Part shown: piece by piece, positions 35,877 to 43,663 of the stretch
Numbering within the stretch: position 1 is the stretch's first letter
Layout: each line of letters opens with the position of its first letter
NCBI RefSeq assembly: GCF_003234445.2
Contig: NZ_CP126269.1
Coordinates: 868,001 to 932,000, forward strand
From: Curtobacterium sp. MCLR17_036
GTDB lineage: Bacteria; Actinomycetota; Actinomycetes; Actinomycetales; Microbacteriaceae
Length of the DNA stretch: 64,000 nucleotides
Direction of reading: 5' to 3'
The notes under the pieces: generated by a model
What the model saw: only the letters and a program-made list of their open reading frames with translations
What the model was told of the DNA's origin: nothing
Database searches by the model: none
Translations under genes and position numbers: made by a program

Positions 35877-36646
35877 CTCCACGGGACGACCGCGTCAGTG
35901 CTGCGTACTGGACGGGTGCGATCGAGATCCTGACGCGTAGTGTCGATGAGTTCCGACCATCCAGCCATCGGTTCCAGCCGGACAACCTACGAGCTGGGAT
36001 CATCAGGACCCAGACGAACTTCGAGAGCACGTTCTTCCTGCTGGGCGCACGATATTCAGCGGGGTATCCCGTTGAATCGCTTGAGAATGACCTCGAGTCA
36101 GCGGTCACCGTGTGGGAGACCTGGAACCTGTACTCGGCCGTCTCTGATGCAGATCTCCCGTTGGGCCCAATGACGTTCGAGAACAAGTCGACGTACTACT
36201 ACGCGTTGTGGTTGGCGTCGGTGGCGCGATGTGTGGGTGTTGATGCGGACTTACGGATCCGGATGATCGGGATCGTCACCGCCGCTGGCGGCGCTGATCC
36301 AGTGCTCGGAACGCTTCTGGGGATCGATCCGTTGCGGGACGCAGCGTGGCACAAGCGGCCGTTCCAGAATCTGTTGCCGGCTGCGGTGGGGGAGCCGGCT
36401 CGTGCGGAGGCGGCGTTGCTGCGGTACGTGCAGTCGTGGGAGAAGAACATCTCGTTCATCTGGTGGGCGCCCGCACTGCAGGCAGTGCAGGGGGATCGGT
36501 TCGAGACCTACTTCGGATACTGGGCGTGGGAGGCTGCCAGACTCGTCGTGGCCCGCGGGTTGGACGACACGGCGTTTCGGTCGTCGCCGTACTATCCGGT
36601 CGACCTCGTCGACGCCTCCGGACACGCTCGCAGGGTGGGAGGCTGA
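35873..36646 (+). CDS. PoNe immunity protein homologue, copy 4
   Basis: This 257-residue paralogue of copy 1 shares SAAYWTGAIEIL, FLLGARYSAGYPVESLEND, STYYYALWLASVARCVGVD and YFGYWAWEAARLVVARGLDD. A 103-bp block (36436-36538) is identical to 31797-31899 in copy 1, including synonymous positions, while flanking parts differ. It carries a TTA leucine codon near 36249. A TACGGT box suggests a leaderless transcript of its own. It closes the island. Confidence 0.76.
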   Translation: MTPRDDRVSAAYWTGAIEILTRSVDEFRPSSHRFQPDNLRAGIIRTQTNFESTFFLLGARYSAGYPVESLENDLESAVTVWETWNLYSAVSDADLPLGPMTFENKSTYYYALWLASVARCVGVDADLRIRMIGIVTAAGGADPVLGTLLGIDPLRDAAWHKRPFQNLLPAAVGEPARAEAALLRYVQSWEKNISFIWWAPALQAVQGDRFETYFGYWAWEAARLVVARGLDDTAFRSSPYYPVDLVDASGHARRVGG

Positions 36647-36727
36647 GACTGCACCACCGGGGCCGTCCGCGTGCTCCCCGCACGCTCGAACGCACGAGCC
36701 GTCGCCCCGAGGGCGACCCGCCCACAG

Positions 36728-37828
36728 TCAGGAGACCGACGCGTCGTCCTCGTCCGCCCGCAGCGGTTCGCTGACGGTGCGAGGCAGGGGCGCGCCGGGA
36801 GTGGCCGGCCACGGCAGTCGGGTGACGGGCCAGTCGGACGCGGAGAGTTCGTGCCGCAGGGCGTCGAACTCCTGCACGGTCTTGAGCTCGTCGTAGACCA
36901 CGGCGTAGGCCGCGCGGAGGTTGTCGAAGTAGTCGTCCCACGAGTCGAACACCGTGAAGGCGACGCTCGACACGAGGTCGATCGACGCCCAGGCATCCTC
37001 GGCGCTGAGCAGCCCCGCGACGTAGGCGCCGCGGACGGCGGCGATGGCGTTCTTCACGTCCATCGACCACAGCAGCTTCGGTGGTCGCCCGGGACCCGCC
37101 TCGAGCAGGTTCGACGCCGCCCACGGGTCCGTGCCGAGCAGGGACGACACCCGCGTCAGACGTGCCTCGCCCTCGGGCGAACGGCTCAGGGCGAGGAACT
37201 GCCACGAGGCGCTCTTCGGTCCGAGCAGGTCGACGGCGAACACCTGGGCGTCACGGCCGCTGGCGATCTTGTAGGTCTCGTCGAGTTCGCGGCGCAGGAA
37301 GGTCACGGCGGGCAGCGGGATGGTGACGAAGGGTGACGGGGTGGTGTCCTGCAGGTACTCGCCGCCGAGTTCGACCCGCGCTCCGTACGGGGCGAGCGAA
37401 GTCGGCCACCAGCCGTCGTGGAAGTCCCCGAAGGACGCCAGGGCGAGCTGCTGCTGCCGACGGACCGGCAGCTCGGCGGCCCCGGTGCGCTGGCGGTAGC
37501 GCCGCTGCTCGCGGACGGGCAGGCCGATGTCCCGCAGTGAGGCGACGAAGGTCAGGACGAACCAGACCACGACGGCGATGAGCAGACAGCGCCAGGCGGC
37601 CTGGGCGCCGTAGCCGAAGTGTTCCCGGACGTCGTACGGGCCGGCGGTGGCGGCGACGAGGGCGACGAAGAACGCCACGATCGCGATCGCCATGATGATC
37701 CACGCGGCCGACCGGTCCCGCCGACGCCCGGTCTGCTTGCGCGCTGTGGCGACCATCGCGCGGTGTCGCCATCGGGCGCGGACCGGGAACTCGCGGTCGC
37801 CGGGATGGTTCTGCAGTGCTTCCCCCAT
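36728..37828 (-). CDS. DUF1266 domain-containing membrane protein
   Basis: This 366-residue protein has two N-terminal transmembrane helices (about residues 43-63 and 79-100). A large cytoplasmic part ends in a DUF1266-like domain: LLWSMDVKNAIAAVRGAYVAG, LLSAEDAWASIDLVSSVA and SWDDYFDNLRAAYAVVYDEL. DUF1266 proteins often occur near secretion or polymorphic toxin loci, but this one is convergent with the island. TAGGCT (37837-37842) lies 8 bases before the ATG. The function is unknown. Confidence 0.75.
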   Translation of the reverse strand: MGEALQNHPGDREFPVRARWRHRAMVATARKQTGRRRDRSAAWIIMAIAIVAFFVALVAATAGPYDVREHFGYGAQAAWRCLLIAVVVWFVLTFVASLRDIGLPVREQRRYRQRTGAAELPVRRQQQLALASFGDFHDGWWPTSLAPYGARVELGGEYLQDTTPSPFVTIPLPAVTFLRRELDETYKIASGRDAQVFAVDLLGPKSASWQFLALSRSPEGEARLTRVSSLLGTDPWAASNLLEAGPGRPPKLLWSMDVKNAIAAVRGAYVAGLLSAEDAWASIDLVSSVAFTVFDSWDDYFDNLRAAYAVVYDELKTVQEFDALRHELSASDWPVTRLPWPATPGAPLPRTVSEPLRADEDDASVS

Positions 37829-37836
37829 GACGGAGG

Positions 37837-37842
37837 AGCCTA
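37837..37842 (-). promoter_or_regulatory. -10 box (TAGGCT), leaderless start of DUF1266 gene
   Basis: On the minus strand TAGGCT ends 8 bases before the ATG at 37828. Confidence 0.5.
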
Positions 37843-37851
37843 CCGACCTGG

Positions 37852-39114
37852 TCAGTCGTCCTCGACGGCGCCGACGAGTTCCGGCGCCGTGAGCAGTCGT
37901 GGCTCGTCCTCGATCGACGCCGGGTCGGCGATGACCTTCGACTCGTCGAGCAGTGACAGACGTCGGGCGCTCGGCAGCACCTGCCGTTCGAGCGAGCCGA
38001 CGAAGCGGTTGTAGTCGACGACGGTGCCCCGGATCGATCGGCCCAGCTTGTCGACGTGCCCGGCCATGGTCGACAGCCGTCCGTAGAGCTCGCGGGACAC
38101 CTTGAAGAGCTCGTGTGCCTCTTGCGAGACGACGTCCTGCTGCCACGAGAAGGCCACGGTCTTGAGCACCGACCAGAGCGTCACCGGGGACGCGAGCGCG
38201 ATCCGCTTCCGGAACGCGTGGTCGAGCAGGCCCGGGTCGGCGGCGAGGGCGCTGGAGATGAGCGACTCGGACGGGATGAACGCGATCGTCAGTTCGGGGG
38301 AGGCGTCGTACCCGGTCCAGTACTCGCGGGCGGCGAGTGCGTCGATGTGCGCACGGAGTGCCTTGACGTGCTGGGCGACGAGCTGGTCACGACGAGCGGC
38401 CTCTGCCCCCGTGGCGGTCGCGGGGATCTCGGCGGCCTGCAGGTAGGCGCTGAACGGGACCTTCGCGTCGACGGCGATGGTCTTGCCGCCGGGCAGGTGC
38501 ACGACCATGTCCGGGCGGGCGGTGCCGACGGCGGTCGTCACGGAGGACTGCACGTCGAAGTCGACGCGTTCGAGCAACCCGGCCGCTTCGACGACGTTGC
38601 GGAGCTGCGTCTCGCCCCAGACGCCGCGGGTGCTGTTCGACGACAGGGCGCCGGCGAGGACGTCGGCGGTGGCGCGGAGTCGTTCCTCGGACTCCGCGGC
38701 GGAGCGCAGCTGTGCGGAGAGTGCGCCGTACTGCTCGCTCCGGGACTGCTCGAGCTCGGCGATCTTCGCGCGCATCGCATCGAGGGTCTGCGCCACCGGG
38801 CTGAGCGCGGAGAGCACCTTCGACTCGTTCTGGTTGCGGGCCGTGTCGGCGCCGTGCATCCGCTGCACCAGGTGTTCGAGTTCGGCGGAGCGCCGCTCGA
38901 GGGAGTCGACCTGCCGCCGGTACTGGGCGTCCTGCGCGTCGAGGCGCTCCTCGGCGTCGCGGCGGACGGCGTCGAGCTGGTCGCGCAGGCCCTCGGCGGT
39001 GGCGCGGGACGCGGCCGCGTCGACGCCCGCGCGCGAGCGGGCGAGCGACCAGGCGACGACCGCACCGACGGCGACGCCGATCAGGAGTCCGATGACCAGG
39101 GCGAGGATCTGCAT
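37852..39114 (-). CDS. rmuC: DNA recombination protein RmuC
   Basis: This 420-residue protein has an N-terminal membrane anchor (residues 3-24), a long coiled coil (about 35-140), and the RmuC core. The core has STRGVWGETQLRNVVEAAGL, VVHLPGGKTIAVDAKVPFSA and IAFIPSESLISSAL, where the D-A-K triad resembles a PD-(D/E)xK nuclease centre. RmuC limits inverted-repeat-driven recombination in E. coli. The DUF1266 start is 24 bases beyond its stop. Confidence 0.93.
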   Translation of the reverse strand: MQILALVIGLLIGVAVGAVVAWSLARSRAGVDAAASRATAEGLRDQLDAVRRDAEERLDAQDAQYRRQVDSLERRSAELEHLVQRMHGADTARNQNESKVLSALSPVAQTLDAMRAKIAELEQSRSEQYGALSAQLRSAAESEERLRATADVLAGALSSNSTRGVWGETQLRNVVEAAGLLERVDFDVQSSVTTAVGTARPDMVVHLPGGKTIAVDAKVPFSAYLQAAEIPATATGAEAARRDQLVAQHVKALRAHIDALAAREYWTGYDASPELTIAFIPSESLISSALAADPGLLDHAFRKRIALASPVTLWSVLKTVAFSWQQDVVSQEAHELFKVSRELYGRLSTMAGHVDKLGRSIRGTVVDYNRFVGSLERQVLPSARRLSLLDESKVIADPASIEDEPRLLTAPELVGAVEDD

Positions 39115-39200
39115 GACGCGACCCTGGCAGGATCCACCGACACCGCGCCTCCCGGCTCACCGGAGCTGTCGCGGAACCAGCGCGACGGCTGTCGGGTTCC

Positions 39201-39234
39201 ATGTCATGACATTAGGGCAAACGAGGTGTACAGT
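39201..39234 (+). promoter_or_regulatory. iol operon promoter with overlapping palindromic operator
   Basis: A perfect 12-bp palindrome ATGTCATGACAT (39201-39212) overlaps a -35 box ATGACA (39206-39211). A 17-bp spacer leads to the -10 box TACAGT (39229-39234), 47 bases before the iolC ATG. The core TGTCRTGACA recurs upstream of the GntR gene at the far end of the cluster (51814-51827). Blocking the -35 box fits repression lifted by an inositol intermediate. Confidence 0.65.
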
Positions 39235-39280
39235 CGTGATCGTCCGCCGATGAAGCCGCACGGAAGGTCCACCGCGTCGC

Positions 39281-40273
39281 ATGACGAACGAAGCACCCCA
39301 CGCCTACGACGTGATCACGATGGGACGCGTCAGCGTCGACGTCTACCCGCAGCAGACCGGCCCGCTCGAGGACGTCTCGACCTTTTCGAAGTCCGTCGGC
39401 GGCAGCGCCACGAACGTCGCGATCGCAGCAGCCCGGCACGGAGCCGACGCCGCGGTCATCACCCGCACGGGCAACGACCCGTTCGGCCGGTACATCGCCC
39501 GGACCCTGCCGGAGTTCGGCGTCGCGAACGCCTTCGTCGAGACGGTCGAGGGGTTGAACACCCCGGTTGCGTTCTGCGAGATCTTCCCGCCGGACGACTT
39601 CCCGCTGTACTTCTACCGTGCCCCGAAGGCGCCGGACCTGATGATCACCGTGAAGTCCCTGCCGCTGCACGAGATCGAGCGGGCGAGGATCTTCTGGACC
39701 ACGGTGACGGGCCTGAGCGAGGAGCCGAGCCGCCAGGCGCACCACGTGGCGAACGAAGCGCGAAGCGCCGCCGCGTCCCCGACCGCCCGGCACACCGTGC
39801 TCGACCTCGACTACCGGTCGATGTTCTGGTCGAGCCCCGAGGCCGCGACGCGCGAGGTCGCCGTCGCGCTCGAACACGCCACGGTGGCCGTCGGCAACCG
39901 CGAGGAGTGCGAGGTCGCCGTGGGCGAGACCGACCCCGTCCGCGCCGCCGACGCCCTGCTCGACCGCGGCGTCGAGATCGCGATCGTCAAGCAGGGTCCG
40001 AGGGGCGTGCTGGCGAAGACCCGCGACGAGTTCGTCGAGTTCCGGCCGCACCACATCGACGTCGTGAACGGGCTCGGCTCGGGCGACGGCTTCGGCGGCG
40101 CGCTCGTCCACGGACTGCTGCAGGGCTGGGGGCTCGAACGGACCCTCGCGTTCTGCAACGCCGCCGGCGCGATCGTCGCCACCCGGTTCGAGTGCTCGAC
40201 CGCGATGCCGACGAGTGACGAGGTCGAGCAGTTCCTGCAGGACAACCCCACGGAGGAGGCCGTCGATGCCTGA
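39281..40273 (+). CDS. iolC: 5-dehydro-2-deoxygluconokinase
   Basis: This 330-residue PfkB-family kinase phosphorylates 2-deoxy-5-keto-gluconate in inositol catabolism. The N-terminal block DVITMGRVSVDVYPQQTGPL and the ATP-site block VVNGLGSGDGFGGALVHGLL are typical of IolC. It is the first gene of the iol operon, 166 bases from divergent rmuC. The next gene starts inside its 3' end (8-base overlap). Confidence 0.92.
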   Translation: MTNEAPHAYDVITMGRVSVDVYPQQTGPLEDVSTFSKSVGGSATNVAIAAARHGADAAVITRTGNDPFGRYIARTLPEFGVANAFVETVEGLNTPVAFCEIFPPDDFPLYFYRAPKAPDLMITVKSLPLHEIERARIFWTTVTGLSEEPSRQAHHVANEARSAAASPTARHTVLDLDYRSMFWSSPEAATREVAVALEHATVAVGNREECEVAVGETDPVRAADALLDRGVEIAIVKQGPRGVLAKTRDEFVEFRPHHIDVVNGLGSGDGFGGALVHGLLQGWGLERTLAFCNAAGAIVATRFECSTAMPTSDEVEQFLQDNPTEEAVDA

Positions 40274-41255
40274 GATCAGCACCGCCGACTTCGCGCGGCT
40301 GCGGGACGTCCGCGCCGGGCAGCCCGAGCTCGTGCGGGCTGCGCTCGACGCCCGGCGCAAGCGCTCCCTGCTGGCCGACGACGGCAGGCTCTTCATCGTG
40401 GCCGCCGACCACCCGGCGCGCGGTGCCCTGGCCGTCCGGGACGACGAGTCCGCCATGGCCGACCGGTACGACCTGCTCGAGCGGCTCGTCACGGCGCTCG
40501 GTCGCCCCGGGGTGGACGGGGTGCTCGGCACGCCGGACGTCCTCGAGGACCTCGCGCTCCTGGGCGCCCTCGACGACAAGGTCGTGGTCGGCTCGATGAA
40601 CCGCGGGGGCCTGCGGGGCGCGACGTTCGAGATGGACGACCGCTACACGGCGTACTCGGCGCAGGCCATCAAGGACTCGGGGCTGGACTTCGGCAAGCTG
40701 CTGGTGCGCATCGCCCTGCAGGACCCGGGCACCGCCCCGACCCTCGAGGCCACGGCGCGGGCGGTCAGCGAGGCGGCCGCGCTCCGGCTGCCGATCATGC
40801 TCGAGCCGTTCATGTCGGCGTGGCAGGACGGCCGGGTGGTCAACGACCTGACCGCCGACGCCGTGATCACCTCGATGGCGATCGCCGCGGGGCTGGGGGA
40901 GTCGAGCGCGTACAGCTGGCTCAAGATCCCGGTCGTGGACGACATGGAGCGGGTGATGGCCGCGACGACGCTGCCGACCCTGCTGCTCGGCGGGGACCCG
41001 TCGTCGCGCCCGCTCGAGACCTACGGCAGGTGGGCCGACGCGCTGGCACTCCCCGGGGTGCGTGGCCTGGTCGTCGGACGCACGCTGCTGTACCCGCCGG
41101 ACGGCGACGTCGCCACGGCCGTCGACGTGGCCGCGGGGCTCGTCCACACCCAGGAGGCCCGTGCCGGGTCCTCCACAGGAACCCACGACCCAGCCGCTCG
41201 GCTCCACGGCACCACCACCATGGACTCGTCCGTCCCGGAAGGAAGCAACGCATGA
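40266..41255 (+). CDS. Cgl0159-family (beta/alpha)8 protein, probable DKGP aldolase
   Basis: This 329-residue protein resembles the aldolase-like Cgl0159 family found in actinobacterial inositol clusters: LFIVAADHPARGAL, VVGSMNRGGLRGATFEMDDR, LPIMLEPFMS and LLLGGDPSSRPLETYGRW. No IolJ-type class II aldolase is in the cluster. I infer that this protein cleaves 2-deoxy-5-keto-gluconate 6-phosphate into malonate semialdehyde and dihydroxyacetone phosphate. The ATG at 40266 lies within iolC, and the stop overlaps iolA by 4 bases. Confidence 0.82.
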   Translation: MPEISTADFARLRDVRAGQPELVRAALDARRKRSLLADDGRLFIVAADHPARGALAVRDDESAMADRYDLLERLVTALGRPGVDGVLGTPDVLEDLALLGALDDKVVVGSMNRGGLRGATFEMDDRYTAYSAQAIKDSGLDFGKLLVRIALQDPGTAPTLEATARAVSEAAALRLPIMLEPFMSAWQDGRVVNDLTADAVITSMAIAAGLGESSAYSWLKIPVVDDMERVMAATTLPTLLLGGDPSSRPLETYGRWADALALPGVRGLVVGRTLLYPPDGDVATAVDVAAGLVHTQEARAGSSTGTHDPAARLHGTTTMDSSVPEGSNA

Positions 41256-42763
41256 CCACCACCGAGACCGCCACCACGACCATCGGGCACTGGATCGACG
41301 GGGCGCGGGTCGCGTCGACGTCCGGCAACACAGCCCCCGTGTACGACCCGGCGTTGGGCGTCGTGACGAAGCAGGTGGCCCTGGCGAACGAGGAGGAGAT
41401 CCGGGCGGCGATCGCGAGCGCGAAGGCGGCGTTCCCGGCGTGGAGCAACCTGTCGCTGTCGAAGCGGCAGCAGATCCTCTTCGCGTTCCGCGAGGTCCTC
41501 AACCGCGACAAGGCGGAGCTCGCCGAGATCATCACGAGCGAGCACGGCAAGGTGATCGACGACGCCCTCGGCGAGATCGCCCGCGGGCAGGAGGTCGTCG
41601 AGCTCGCGACGAACATCCCGAGCCTCATGAAGGGCGAGTTCTCGGACCAGGTCTCGACCGGCATCGACGTCTACTCGATCCGCCAGCCGCTCGGCGTCGT
41701 CGGCATCATCAGCCCGTTCAACTTCCCCGCCATGGTGCCGCTGTGGTTCCTGCCGATCGCGATCGCCGCCGGCAACACCGTCGTGTTGAAGCCGAGCGAG
41801 AAGGACCCGAGCGCTGCGATCTGGCTCGCGTCGAAGTTCCGGGAGGCAGGGCTGCCGGACGGCGTGTTCAACGTCCTCAACGGCGACAAGCTGAGCGTCG
41901 ACGGCCTCCTCACGAGCCCCGACGTCGAGTCGATCTCCTTCGTCGGGTCGACGCCGATCGCGCAGTACGTCTACGAGACCGGCACGAAGCACGGCAAGCG
42001 CGTGCAGGCCCTCGGCGGCGCGAAGAACCACATGCTCGTCCTGCCCGACGCCGACCTCGACCTCGTCGCGGACAACGCCATCAACGCGGGCTTCGGCTCC
42101 GCGGGCGAGCGCTGCATGGCGATCTCGGTCGTCGTCGCCGTGGAGCCCGTGGCCGACGAGCTCATCGAGAAGATCACGGAGCGCGCCGCGACCCTGCGCA
42201 TCGGCGACGGTCGTCGCGGGTGCGACATGGGCCCACTCGTGACGGAGCAACACCGTGACACGGTCGCCTCGTACATCGAGGTCGCAGAGCAGGACGGTGC
42301 GGTGGTCGTGGTGGACGGCCGCACCGTCCGACCCGACGGCGACGAGAACGGCTTCTGGCTCGGCCCGACGCTGATCGACCGGGTCCCCACCACGAGCCGC
42401 GTCTACACCGAGGAGATCTTCGGCCCGGTGCTCTCGGTCGTCCGGGTCCAGTCCTACGAAGAGGGCCTCGAGCTCATCAACTCCGGCGCGTACGGCAACG
42501 GCACCGCCATCTTCACGAACGACGGCGGTGCGGCCCGACGGTTCCAGCGCGACGTGCAGGTCGGCATGATCGGCATCAACGTCCCGATCCCGGTGCCCGT
42601 CGCCTACTACTCGTTCGGTGGCTGGAAGAACTCGCTGTTCGGCGACCACAAGGCGTACGGGGCCGACGGCGTGAGCTTCTTCACCCGCCAGAAGGCGATC
42701 ACGAGCCGCTGGCTCGACCCGTCGCACGGCGGCATCAACCTCGGCTTCCCGTCGAACGGCTGA
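41252..42763 (+). CDS. iolA: CoA-acylating methylmalonate-semialdehyde dehydrogenase
   Basis: This 503-residue aldehyde dehydrogenase family enzyme oxidises malonate semialdehyde (or methylmalonate semialdehyde) to acetyl-CoA (propionyl-CoA). The catalytic cysteine is C288 in GSAGERCMAIS, and the block ISPFNFPAMVPLWFLPIAIA and C-terminal VPIPVPVAYYSFGGWK are characteristic of the MmsA/IolA branch. GGAAGG precedes the ATG, which overlaps the previous stop (ATGA). Confidence 0.93.
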   Translation: MTTTETATTTIGHWIDGARVASTSGNTAPVYDPALGVVTKQVALANEEEIRAAIASAKAAFPAWSNLSLSKRQQILFAFREVLNRDKAELAEIITSEHGKVIDDALGEIARGQEVVELATNIPSLMKGEFSDQVSTGIDVYSIRQPLGVVGIISPFNFPAMVPLWFLPIAIAAGNTVVLKPSEKDPSAAIWLASKFREAGLPDGVFNVLNGDKLSVDGLLTSPDVESISFVGSTPIAQYVYETGTKHGKRVQALGGAKNHMLVLPDADLDLVADNAINAGFGSAGERCMAISVVVAVEPVADELIEKITERAATLRIGDGRRGCDMGPLVTEQHRDTVASYIEVAEQDGAVVVVDGRTVRPDGDENGFWLGPTLIDRVPTTSRVYTEEIFGPVLSVVRVQSYEEGLELINSGAYGNGTAIFTNDGGAARRFQRDVQVGMIGINVPIPVPVAYYSFGGWKNSLFGDHKAYGADGVSFFTRQKAITSRWLDPSHGGINLGFPSNG

Positions 42764-42769
42764 GCGCTC

Positions 42770-43663
42770 GTGACGATCGAGACCTGGTTCAACCCCGCCG
42801 GCTCCCGCCCCGAGGCCGGCTGGACGGACGTCATCGACGGCCGTGTCGCGGGGTGGGCGCACACCGGTCTGCGGACCGGCGCGCTGACCGACGGGGGCGA
42901 GCTGCGCCTCCCGGCCGACGCCGTGGAACGCATCGTCGTCCCCCTCGCCGGCAGCTTCACCGTGGCGTACGACGACACGACACAGGCCCTCGACGGACGC
43001 GCCAGCGTCTTCGAGGGACCGACCGACGTCCTGTACCTCGGTTCCGGGACGGCGGCGCGGATCACCGGATCCGGTCGGCTCGCGGTCGCCGAGGCGCCCA
43101 CCGCGACCGTCAAGCCGACCACGTACGTGGCCCGGCAGGACGTGCCGGTGGAGCTCCGCGGCGCCGGGCAGTCCAGCCGGCAGGTGCACAACTTCGGCAC
43201 CCCGGCGGCGCTCGACGCGGACAGGTTCATCGTGTGCGAGGTGATCACGCCGGCCGGCAACTGGTCGTCGTACCCGCCGCACAAGCACGACACCTCCGTG
43301 CCCGGCGCGGAGTCGGACCTCGAGGAGATCTACTACTACGAGTCCGCGGTCGCGCGCGGGGTCTCCGCACCGGCCACCGCCGACCCGTTCGCCCTGCACC
43401 GGACGTACGCATCCGACGACCGTGCGATCGACGAGTTCCGACAGGTGCGGACCGGCGACATCGCTCTCGTGCCGTACGGCTGGCACGGACCCGCGGTCGC
43501 GGCGCCGGGCTACGACATGTACTACCTCAACGTGATGGCCGGGCCAGACCCGGAGCGCGTCTGGAACATCACCGACGACCCGGCGCACGGCTGGGTCCGC
43601 CAGACGTGGGAGAGCGAGCAGCTCGACCCGCGCCTGCCCTACCGGAAGGAGTCCTCCCGATGA
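42770..43663 (+). CDS. iolB: 5-deoxy-glucuronate isomerase
   Basis: This 297-residue bicupin isomerase converts 5-deoxy-glucuronate to 2-deoxy-5-keto-gluconate. Metal ligands lie in SSYPPHKHDTS, EEIYYYE and PYGWHGP. The GTG start is 6 bases after the iolA stop. It overlaps iolD by 4 bases. Confidence 0.93.
   Translation: MTIETWFNPAGSRPEAGWTDVIDGRVAGWAHTGLRTGALTDGGELRLPADAVERIVVPLAGSFTVAYDDTTQALDGRASVFEGPTDVLYLGSGTAARITGSGRLAVAEAPTATVKPTTYVARQDVPVELRGAGQSSRQVHNFGTPAALDADRFIVCEVITPAGNWSSYPPHKHDTSVPGAESDLEEIYYYESAVARGVSAPATADPFALHRTYASDDRAIDEFRQVRTGDIALVPYGWHGPAVAAPGYDMYYLNVMAGPDPERVWNITDDPAHGWVRQTWESEQLDPRLPYRKESSR

Noticed and set aside
31234..36646. Toxin island as a prophage or transposon
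   Set aside because: No integrase, transposase, terminal repeats or phage structural genes flank it.
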